From EX4484-217-1 sp964496035 (GTDB lineage: Archaea > Thermoproteota > Thermoprotei_A > EX4484-217-1): a stretch of 17,909 nt of DNA. The position numbers and the translations under genes were made by a program. Shown here piece after piece: positions 7,594 to 13,638 of this stretch (positions are counted from its first letter, which is position 1; every line of letters begins with the position of its first letter). The stretch is taken from assembly GCA_964496035.1 (NCBI GenBank), contig CAZBXI010000031.1, positions 1 to 17,909 on the forward strand, given 5' to 3'. The notes beneath the pieces were generated by a model, which saw only the letters and a program-made list of their open reading frames with translations, made no database searches and had not been told where the DNA came from.

Positions 7594-8547
7594 TTATATG
7601 TGCTTCCATAACGTTAGTGGGGTCATTTCCCTACTTTCCAATATGGGGTATGTTTGTCCTTTTGCTATTCTAGCAAGAGCATTTGATAGTGTTTCAGCAT
7701 CTAAAATTATTGTCGTCATAACCGACGATAAGCCACTCCATTTACCCCATATTTTAACCCATGTTTCCTCAGCTAATCGCTCAGGTACACTGTAAACTAC
7801 TGAGATTATTTTCCTTAACCATCTATCTATCGGTGGTTGCTCATACTTCCTCGCCGCAAGTACTAGGGCTAATCTAGCAGTGTATGTGCCTACACCTTTA
7901 ACTTTAACCAAGTCTTCTTCAACATATTCACCAGATTTATTTTCATTAAGCACGTTATTCATAAAGGCTTTAGCAACATTAACTACAGTGCTTGCTCTAT
8001 ATCCGAGCCTACATGCTTCAAGAAGGTTAACGTTATTTAAGATGTCCTTAGGGGATGGGGGAATATACGTTGTTCCCCAATGTTCAACTGTTATCTTCTT
8101 TCCTAAAATCTTATATATCATTGCTAACATTTTCCATCCCTGCTTGAAACTAGCATTTTGCTGGCAAATACCTATTAATAGAGCATTCCATAGCGTTGTT
8201 GCTCTTAAATGAATTCCCTTAAGTATTCTGAGAGACCTTCTAAACAGCTTATCCTTGGTCCAAATGTTGTAGAATTCCTTAAGATCCTCTTCGATACCGA
8301 GTACGAACTTTATCTTAGCTAAATAATTACCAACGTCTATCTCTCTTTTCGTAGACAAAATACTTACTTGTAATTGTTTTTCACTTTCCTTCTTAACTAA
8401 AGCTACAACAGGTTCTTCATAGCTTAAAGGTATAAGCAGTTCCTTACCATTAAAATACCATGAGAAATTATATGCTGCGGCTGTTAACTTAAAATCATAG
8501 TCTACCTTAACATCTAAACTTGCGGTAGCTACTGTTTGCAACATCAT
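7594..8547 (-). CDS. HhH-GPD superfamily DNA glycosylase, AlkA-like
   Basis: This is a base-excision repair enzyme. Residues 85-290 form the helical HhH-GPD domain. ALLIGICQQNASFKQG (122-137) matches the family's QQ-containing helix, the helix-hairpin-helix is VKVKGVGTYTARLAL (214-228), and the catalytic Asp is D241 in PPIDRW. OGG1 and EndoIII carry a catalytic Lys six positions before the hairpin Pro-Gly; here that position is Glu211, so the enzyme should be a monofunctional glycosylase of the AlkA/AfAlkA kind. The N-terminal 80 residues correspond to the AlkA beta-domain. The ATG at 8547 is preceded by GAGGTT. The substrate (alkylated or oxidised base) is inferred only. Confidence 0.85.
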   Translation of the reverse strand: MMLQTVATASLDVKVDYDFKLTAAAYNFSWYFNGKELLIPLSYEEPVVALVKKESEKQLQVSILSTKREIDVGNYLAKIKFVLGIEEDLKEFYNIWTKDKLFRRSLRILKGIHLRATTLWNALLIGICQQNASFKQGWKMLAMIYKILGKKITVEHWGTTYIPPSPKDILNNVNLLEACRLGYRASTVVNVAKAFMNNVLNENKSGEYVEEDLVKVKGVGTYTARLALVLAARKYEQPPIDRWLRKIISVVYSVPERLAEETWVKIWGKWSGLSSVMTTIILDAETLSNALARIAKGQTYPILESREMTPLTLWKHI

Positions 8548-8622
8548 AATACATAAAACCTCGTTAACCTCTCTATCAATTTAAGAATAGGGACGAATAC
8601 TTCTAAGCTTTTTGAAGTTGCG

Positions 8623-8630
8623 TATAAATA
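8623..8630 (+). promoter_or_regulatory. TATA box for the ABC-class ATPase gene
   Basis: TATAAATA is a near-consensus archaeal TATA box in the 134-bp divergent gap. Transcription would start near 8653, leaving a leader of about 44 bases before ATG 8697. The opposite strand carries TTAAATTG (8585-8577), suited to the glycosylase gene. Confidence 0.55.
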
Positions 8631-8696
8631 CTAGTTTGGTCACTGCATTAGGAGTAGGATATTTACTATGTTTGTTCAAAGTTGAGTTGGGAAACT

Positions 8697-10361
8697 ATGA
8701 GAATAACAGTTACTGAACTAGAGGAGCTCCTTGCTAGATTAAATGGTAGAAGGTATAGTGCATATAAGAGGCTAAGAAATAAGATTATCGACTACAATAT
8801 TGCCAAAGCCACATTAACTAAAATTCAAAGTGATCCTCATAGTCCGCCATCGATTATTGAAGTTACCATACCTTATAGTTCACATAGAATACCATTAGAG
8901 TTCTTCAAAGGAGGACGTATTGTCCCCTTTACAGACTACATAGCTAGAATTCTCTACACAACCGTAAAGAAATATTGTAAGAAATGTGGTTCAGGATACA
9001 GCTGCTACATGGGCATACCTAAACCTAGCCCAAGAATTCTGAGAAGATCATGTGTTGAAGTTTACGGAGAAAACTTAGTACTAAGGTTCTTCATAGGTTT
9101 ACCAGCTAAAGGAAGAAGGATACTAGGTGAAAAAGCTAAGATTTTACTTATAGACAACATTATCAAAGTCGTTAAATCGATAATAGCTTTAAGAAATAGA
9201 ATTAACGATATTAGGAAACACGTAGAGAACTACATGGACCAGGAATTTCTGAGAAAATGGCTTTACGAAAACAATTACATGTTCTTTATAGGTGATGGAA
9301 GTATTTTACCTAGGGAATCCAGCTTATCTGAAAGACCATTAAGAAAAGCTATACCATTCAAGTCTCCTGAAACATTAAGAGTACAGGTCAAGCTTCCAAG
9401 CGGGAGAGTAGTTACGGGCATGGCTGTGCCTCATGGCCTCTTAATGATAACTGGTGGAGGATACCATGGTAAGACGACGTTGCTTCAAGCAATTCAGGAG
9501 GGAATATATAATCACGTAGAAGGTGATGGTAGAGAGCTTGTTGTTTCAAGGAAGTACACTGTGCTTGTTAGAGCAGAAGGTGGCCGTATAGTTACCCATG
9601 TAGATGTTTCGAACCTCATAGAGAAATTACCTTCAAGCGAAGATACATTAGACTTTACAAGCTTAAATTCCAGCGGTTCTACAAGTATGGCAGCATCAAT
9701 TATTGAAGCTATAGAGGCGGGTGCTGAAGTTCTTCTCATGGATGAAGATACTAGTGCAACAAACCTGCTGTATAAGGATGAAATTATGAGTAAAATCATA
9801 CCTAACGACCCTATTAAGCCCCTACATTATCAGGTAAGGGAGATAATTGGCAGAACAAATACGGGCATTGTCATCGTAGCTTCTGCTTCCTCAGCCTTCA
9901 TAAACGTAGCTAACAATGTAGTGTTAATGGAAAACTATGTACCTAAAGACATTACTTCAAATGTTAAAAAGTATGGTACTGGAGAACTTAAGAGAACCGA
10001 GTTCAGTTTTCCAAGAAGAAGAGTTTTCCATGGTATTAAAGGGCTTAAAAAGATTAGGGCTAGAGGTTTTAAAATAGTTGCCGAATATGATAACGGCGTA
10101 AAGCATGAACTTGACCTAACATATTATCCTAGAATAGTGGAGAAGGGCCAAGTAAACCTAATAGCTTACATTATTAGGAAGCTAAGTAAGGTAAAGGAAC
10201 CTATAATGGTACGCGAACTAGTAGATTGTGTTAATAAGATGTTGGAGGAAGACTTCTTTAAAATAGTAAAACCTACTCCTCCGGACTTAACTATGGTAGA
10301 TGGTTTCGACGTAGTATGGGTTCTTAATAGGATGTATAGCGCGGTATTTTATCAAATATGA
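8697..10361 (+). CDS. Predicted ATPase of the ABC class (COG3044 / PF09818)
   Basis: This is a large soluble P-loop protein of about 554 residues, normal for the family. The N-terminal region (1-230) is the family's own substrate-binding-like module. In this numbering the Walker A variant is GGGYHGKTT (253-261), a Ser-rich ABC-signature-like helix is SSGSTSMAASIIEAIE (325-340), and Walker B is VLLMDEDTSATN (345-356) with D349/E350. A switch-like strand GIVIVASASS follows near 390. Known biology of the family is sparse; a trypanosome member (MRB1590) takes part in RNA editing and binds RNA. A Cys group (C94, C97, C103, C119) lies in the N-terminal module. TTG 8682 is an upstream alternative start adding five residues. 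Its 3' end overlaps the convergent GNAT gene by 10 bp. Confidence 0.85.
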   Translation: MRITVTELEELLARLNGRRYSAYKRLRNKIIDYNIAKATLTKIQSDPHSPPSIIEVTIPYSSHRIPLEFFKGGRIVPFTDYIARILYTTVKKYCKKCGSGYSCYMGIPKPSPRILRRSCVEVYGENLVLRFFIGLPAKGRRILGEKAKILLIDNIIKVVKSIIALRNRINDIRKHVENYMDQEFLRKWLYENNYMFFIGDGSILPRESSLSERPLRKAIPFKSPETLRVQVKLPSGRVVTGMAVPHGLLMITGGGYHGKTTLLQAIQEGIYNHVEGDGRELVVSRKYTVLVRAEGGRIVTHVDVSNLIEKLPSSEDTLDFTSLNSSGSTSMAASIIEAIEAGAEVLLMDEDTSATNLLYKDEIMSKIIPNDPIKPLHYQVREIIGRTNTGIVIVASASSAFINVANNVVLMENYVPKDITSNVKKYGTGELKRTEFSFPRRRVFHGIKGLKKIRARGFKIVAEYDNGVKHELDLTYYPRIVEKGQVNLIAYIIRKLSKVKEPIMVRELVDCVNKMLEEDFFKIVKPTPPDLTMVDGFDVVWVLNRMYSAVFYQI

Positions 10362-10822
10362 TTTTCAAGTTCCTTCGTAAAAACTACGTCGTGGCCCCAA
10401 GGTACTCTGATCTTACCAGTTATTTTGTAACCTAGTTTTCTGTAGAAGCTTATAGCCCAATAAGCTTTCTCTGAAGTACGTAATTTTAACATCCTTAGAC
10501 CACGTCTTTTAGCTATGCTCTCGATATGCCTGAGTAGAGCAGTACCTATTCCTTTCCTCTGATATTCGGGAAGAACATAAACCCATCGTACGATTCCTGT
10601 CTTCTTATTTTCCACAGTTAAGCCTGAAACACTAACTATTTTACCTTCAAGCTCGTACACGTAGAATTCTAGGTTCTCCATTTCCTTTAGAAGTTCTTCC
10701 TTCGTTAATACAGGGTCTTTGAAATATTTCTTCGGAATTATTTTACTAAAGAATACGTGATTTGTTTTAACTATAACCTCTAATATTTCATCAGCATCTT
10801 CATAGCAAGCCCTCCTAATCAT
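10352..10822 (-). CDS. GNAT-family N-acetyltransferase
   Basis: This protein transfers an acetyl group from acetyl-CoA. Motif A is clear: VRWVYVLPEYQRKGIGTALL, containing the Q/RxxGxG/A acetyl-CoA pyrophosphate loop (Q88-R-K-G-I-G93). Motif B (AISFYRKLGYKITGK, 123-137) holds the conserved Tyr-Lys-Gly ending typical of GNATs. The length of 156 residues is usual. The ATG at 10822 is preceded by AAGGA. It converges with the ABC-class ATPase gene and overlaps its end by 10 bp. It lies downstream of the C/D sRNA and the NfeD-like gene on the same strand, so read-through from there is possible. The substrate is unknown. Confidence 0.87.
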   Translation of the reverse strand: MIRRACYEDADEILEVIVKTNHVFFSKIIPKKYFKDPVLTKEELLKEMENLEFYVYELEGKIVSVSGLTVENKKTGIVRWVYVLPEYQRKGIGTALLRHIESIAKRRGLRMLKLRTSEKAYWAISFYRKLGYKITGKIRVPWGHDVVFTKELENHI

Positions 10823-10864
10823 AATCCTTAACCGCTCTACAAAGTTCTAAAGAAGTAAAATTAT

Positions 10865-10922
10865 TGTCAGCTATCCCAACCATCATCACTTCTCAGGAGT
10901 TCCAGCGGCTCATCATCTAATA
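10865..10922 (-). ncRNA. Box C/D guide sRNA (2'-O-methylation guide)
   Basis: Reading the minus strand, the four boxes appear in canonical order and spacing. They are C ATGATGA (10917-10911), a 13-nt guide GCCGCTGGAACTC, D' CTGA (10897-10894), a 3-nt spacer GAA, C' GTGATGA (10890-10884), a 12-nt guide TGGTTGGGATAG, and D CTGA (10871-10868). This is the textbook architecture of archaeal C/D sRNAs, which bind L7Ae, Nop5 and fibrillarin. By the N+5 rule, the D' guide would direct methylation of the U at position 5 of GAGUUCCAGCGGC. The D guide would direct methylation of the C at position 5 of CUAUCCCAACCA. I cannot assign the target RNAs. The gene lies 31 bp after the NfeD-like stop on the same strand. 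AAATTAATAA (10952-10943) is at promoter distance. Confidence 0.9.
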
Positions 10923-10953
10923 TGTTTTTATAAATGAGTGGCTTATTAATTTC

Positions 10954-11325
10954 TCATGCCCTTCTAACTTTAAGCATTAAGCCTTCAACACCTATTACAA
11001 GTACTTTATCTCCTTTCAAAACCTTGCCTTCTACTTTAGCTAACCAGTATTCTCCATCAATAAAAACAAGTACTTCTTTAGGCCCTTTAATTTCGCTTAC
11101 AATACCTTCTTTCCCTATTAGAGCTTCCGGACCAACTTTTGGTTTTGTAAGCTGAGGTTTCATAGCCACTATAGTTATGACTAAAACTATAACACTTACC
11201 GCTAAACCAAGTCCTACAGCGTGCAGTAAATCTAATAATCCGAAGTACATGAGAATAGCCAAGATCAGGATAATTACAGCTAATTCGTCAGCTATTATAA
11301 TAAAAAGTTTAACCCAAGGTTTCAC
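10954..11325 (-). CDS. NfeD-like membrane protein with OB-fold domain
   Basis: This is a short NfeD-family protein. Two membrane helices (about residues 7-30 and 33-55) precede a C-terminal beta-barrel OB domain (65-121). The domain carries the family pattern ALIGKEGIVSEIKGP, then DGEYWLAKVEG, then KVLKGDKVLVIGVEGLMLKV. NfeD proteins assist membrane proteases and stomatins. No stomatin or fused protease is adjacent here, but an SDH-type membrane protease lies at 4297-5181. The GTG start at 11325 is preceded by AAGGGAG at 5-6 bases, and an ATATTTAAG box further upstream may be the promoter. The stop is followed by the C/D sRNA. Confidence 0.87.
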   Translation of the reverse strand: MKPWVKLFIIIADELAVIILILAILMYFGLLDLLHAVGLGLAVSVIVLVITIVAMKPQLTKPKVGPEALIGKEGIVSEIKGPKEVLVFIDGEYWLAKVEGKVLKGDKVLVIGVEGLMLKVRRA

Positions 11326-11497
11326 AGAAACTCCCTTGAAATATTCTTAAATATCATTAACTAATTCGGAGAACAATTATTTAATAGTATCTGCCTCCAT
11401 ACGGGTTCAAGAACATGTCTGTAAACTTTTTGGTCACTTGTGACATAAAACTTTCTTCTAAGTGAACAGTAAATAATTATACTTGGTGGTTTGAGGT

Positions 11498-11893
11498 ATG
11501 TGCGAAGAAAAATCTGAAAAGGAATTCGAGAAAAGAGATGTTGAGAAAGATATTGAAGCATTAAAAGGTGTTTTAAATGCTCTAGTAGATTTTCTTAGGA
11601 ACTTGAAAGAACCATTAGCAGACATTATTAATATAGTGCTGTCTACTATGAGAGGTAAAGAGCTGGGTGAAGATGTAGGAGCATTTTATAAAAAACTCGT
11701 AGAAAGTGGTGTTCCGGAAAAAACAGCTTCAGAACTAACTAGACAGTACTTAGAAGAACGCCTTGCAATATCTAAAATAGTTAGAATAGCATTATCTAAA
11801 ATCATGCGAGGTAGAAAGCTTAGGCCTGAAGAAATAAAAGAATTAATCAAGGTGAGCAAGGAATTAGAAAGCGAGGAAAATGAGCGTAAGTGA
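11498..11893 (+). CDS. Hypothetical helical protein with F-x3-L-x3-GVP motif
   Basis: I do not recognise this family. The 131-residue protein is soluble, highly charged and almost entirely helical. Its first 22 residues are acidic/basic, and a hydrophobic amphipathic stretch (24-50) follows. From residue 63 comes the pattern F-x3-L-x3-GVP-x10-Y-x2-E, which also appears in the membrane protein encoded at 12380-12634. A basic segment (KIMRGRKLRPEE, 101-112) precedes the acidic C-terminus. ATG 11498 is preceded by GGTGG at about 8 bases. It is the first gene of a plus-strand group with a coiled-coil/winged-helix protein and small membrane proteins, which suggests a shared but unknown role. Confidence 0.72.
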   Translation: MCEEKSEKEFEKRDVEKDIEALKGVLNALVDFLRNLKEPLADIINIVLSTMRGKELGEDVGAFYKKLVESGVPEKTASELTRQYLEERLAISKIVRIALSKIMRGRKLRPEEIKELIKVSKELESEENERK

Positions 11894-11937
11894 TATGTGT
11901 CTTAAACATTCCTACTTTCGTTTGAGGAAATAGCGTA

Positions 11938-12372
11938 TTGAGCAGCATTGAGGAGAGGATTGGAAGACTTGAAGTGCTTCTTAAATTACTACTTAGGAGA
12001 ATAGAGAGCATAGAAAATTTACTTCTAGTAATAGATGCTAATAGAGCAGAAATAGTTAGGTTAGCTATGAAGTTAGTAATGGTATTTTCCATACCAGTCT
12101 TTAAGGCGCTAGATTTGGCCTCCAATATTACTAGTATATGTAAAACCTACGGGATAGTAGACGACATTTCGAGAACTATAATCGAGGTTTTAGCTGTAAG
12201 AAATGAAGCTTCGATATCGGAGCTAACAAGGCTGGTTAGACTTGTTAGAGGTAGAGCGTCCCGTAGGATCATAGCGGAAAGAGTTAGAAAGCTCAATAGA
12301 CTAGGCATAGTCTCTATTAAGAGAAAAGGAAATAAAATTACTGTTAAGCTAAGAACGTTAGGGTCAAGGTAA
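11938..12372 (+). CDS. Coiled-coil plus winged-helix DNA-binding protein
   Basis: Residues 3-35 form a heptad-rich coiled coil (IEERIGRLEVLLKLLLRRIE). Residues 40-70 form a hydrophobic linker. Residues 78-140 read as a winged helix: ISRTIIEVLAVRNEASISELTRLV, a basic recognition region RGRASRRIIAERVRKLNRLG, and a two-strand wing IVSIKRKGNKITVKLRTLG. It is probably a dimeric DNA-binding protein, but I cannot place it in a named family. The start is TTG 11938, with TGAGGA ending about 10 bases upstream; no ATG is available near the coiled coil. The following gene begins 7 bp after its stop, indicating an operon, and the preceding gene ends 44 bp upstream. Confidence 0.72.
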   Translation: MSSIEERIGRLEVLLKLLLRRIESIENLLLVIDANRAEIVRLAMKLVMVFSIPVFKALDLASNITSICKTYGIVDDISRTIIEVLAVRNEASISELTRLVRLVRGRASRRIIAERVRKLNRLGIVSIKRKGNKITVKLRTLGSR

Positions 12373-12379
12373 AGCAGTA

Positions 12380-12634
12380 TTGAAATTATTAACACTTGCA
12401 AAGATATTTTTGAACATGTTATACATTATCATGGCATCAGTAGTATTTATCTTAAAATTTCATGTAAAGTGGTTTATAATTAAAAAGTACTGGGTTTTAA
12501 AGTTTAAGAAAACACTCCAGAGAAAGGGAGTTCCTTCAGAGTACGTGGACATAATGGCTAAGGCGTATGAACATGAATTAAACTCTACAATAAGTCTAAT
12601 TAGCTTAAGAACAATAATGTTTCATAAAAGCTAA
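12380..12634 (+). CDS. Small membrane protein sharing the GVP helical motif
   Basis: This 84-residue protein has one N-terminal membrane helix (about 8-28), a basic aromatic segment (29-45) and a cytoplasmic helical tail. The tail repeats the pattern F-x3-L-x3-GVP-x10-Y-x2-E (residues 42-66) of the protein at 11498-11893, without gaps. It is thus a likely membrane-tethered relative of that protein's central motif. TTG 12380 follows the winged-helix gene by 7 bp, with AAGGT upstream, so co-translation is likely. The stop codon lies inside a perfect 11-bp-stem hairpin. The family and function are unrecognised. Confidence 0.66.
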   Translation: MKLLTLAKIFLNMLYIIMASVVFILKFHVKWFIIKKYWVLKFKKTLQRKGVPSEYVDIMAKAYEHELNSTISLISLRTIMFHKS

Positions 12635-12648
12635 GTAAGCTTTTATGA
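12622..12648 (+). terminator. Hairpin over the end of the small-protein operon
   Basis: TCATAAAAGCT (12622-12632) and AGCTTTTATGA (12638-12648) are perfect 11-bp arms around a 5-base loop AAGTA. The left arm contains the last codons and the first base of the TAA stop (12632-12634) of the small membrane protein gene. It may end or stabilise the transcript. Archaea mostly use T-tracts rather than hairpins, so calling it a terminator is uncertain; a short TTTTC and T-rich stretch follows. Confidence 0.4.
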
Positions 12649-12797
12649 CATATTTTCACTCTTATCCTTTATTTACTAAGGTCATAACCGAGGCCTTTTG
12701 ATATTCTCTTTAGAAGTCAAGACTAGTATGCTTAAATACTAAGTGTTGAAGATTATACGTTCAATGTAGCCTAAATAATGGCTTAAGGTATCAGCTC

Positions 12798-13001
12798 ATG
12801 TCGATGCTAAACTATTTAAAAAGAACTACAATAGCTAATGTTGTAGCTGGTGCTGTTCTAATATTGGCTGTTCTCTACGGTATTTTCAATAATAATGCCG
12901 AGCTTGTTAAAAGTTTAGCATATATTTCAGCAGGGTATCTTCTAGGAATAACTGTTCCAAAAAGGGAAGAACGTATGTCTTCCGGGGAAGATACTAAGTA
13001 A
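12798..13001 (+). CDS. Small two-helix membrane protein, hypothetical
   Basis: This 67-residue protein has two hydrophobic segments (about 12-30 and 37-53) joined by a short polar NNNAE turn. The N-terminus is basic and the C-terminal tail is charged, so both ends probably face the cytoplasm. The shape is holin-like, but that resemblance is common and not diagnostic. ATG 12798 has AAGGT at 8-9 bases upstream, and GCTTAAATACTA (12731-12742) is a possible TATA box. It sits alone after the three-gene small-protein operon, separated by about 160 bases and a hairpin. I see nothing else in that gap. Confidence 0.55.
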   Translation: MSMLNYLKRTTIANVVAGAVLILAVLYGIFNNNAELVKSLAYISAGYLLGITVPKREERMSSGEDTK

Positions 13002-13056
13002 TGCAAGTAGTTCACAATATCTTCCTTTTACCTTGATTAGTGTTTATTATATTTCA

Positions 13057-13542
13057 TCATGTTGACAATGAATATGTACCTTTTGTCTCATATGGTATAT
13101 CGATGCTTGCTATTTTTACCATGTTAAATAATTTGATAGGTATCCTTACTACTCCTCTTATTTTCCAATGGATTTCTTTTCCGCCTTCAGAGATTATAAT
13201 CGCTAATGTCCTTAAAGCGTCTTGAGTTGTTACATGTACATCTAGGTTGATATGTGTTTGCCCCGGAAATATAGTTATGTACTCTTTTGATCCACTTGCC
13301 AGAAACGTATCCTCGACATATATTTCATAATATAGTTTTTCTATTGTTACACTATGCTCTGTTGGGTTATTGACAGTCACTCTGAAAGTTATTGTTGCGC
13401 CTACCGGTATGGGCCACCCTTCAATATTAAAATCTACGATTTTAGTTTCAATAATTTCCATGCTTTTGTATATTGAGTACATATGATAGGCATTTATCCC
13501 TAAACCTACAATTAATAATAAAATGATACATATTGAAACAAT
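13057..13542 (-). CDS. LEA14/WHy-domain-like protein with N-terminal signal anchor (start uncertain, possibly ATT)
   Basis: The globular part (from about residue 28 of this version) is a beta-rich LEA14/WHy-like domain: PVGATITFRVTVNNP with the conserved V-x-NP, then IEKLYYEIYVEDTFLASG, then a FPGQTHINLDVHV strand. Relatives are stress-associated or extracytoplasmic beta-sandwich proteins. The first ATG (13482) would begin just before this domain. However, the frame continues upstream through a clear hydrophobic helix (about 15 residues rich in I, L, V) to a TGA at 13566-13564. That extension has no ATG, GTG or TTG. ATT at 13542 is preceded by AGGTAA at 7 bases and is my best start. A second AGGTGA lies near 13569-13564. 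If the anchor is real, the domain faces outside. Confidence 0.65.
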   Translation of the reverse strand: MVSICIILLLIVGLGINAYHMYSIYKSMEIIETKIVDFNIEGWPIPVGATITFRVTVNNPTEHSVTIEKLYYEIYVEDTFLASGSKEYITIFPGQTHINLDVHVTTQDALRTLAIIISEGGKEIHWKIRGVVRIPIKLFNMVKIASIDIPYETKGTYSLST

Positions 13543-13638
13543 GGCATATTTACCTAATAGTAGTCACCTGTTCTACTTCTAACTTAATATTTTGTTTCAG
13601 AATTATTTTAAGATAGGTAGTAAAGAGAGGGTTTCCGA

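Noticed and set aside
11404..11412. GGTTCAAGA resembling a tRNA T-loop
   Set aside because: The flanks do not form the T stem or a cloverleaf.
11433..11444. Short inverted repeat GTCACTTGTGAC upstream of the helical-protein gene
   Set aside because: Five-bp arms only, and too far from the TATA-like box to call it an operator.
11361..11561. Minus-strand 66-codon open frame
   Set aside because: It overlaps the start and ribosome-binding site of the plus-strand helical protein, lacks a ribosome-binding site and shows no protein-like motif.
12798..13001. Holin or provirus component
   Set aside because: Two short helices alone are not diagnostic, and no integrase, capsid or other viral gene is nearby.
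13054..13060. TCATCAT, giving a C-box-like ATGATGA on the minus strand at the end of the LEA14-like gene
   Set aside because: No CTGA D box or second C'/D' pair follows at guide distance, so it is not a credible C/D sRNA.
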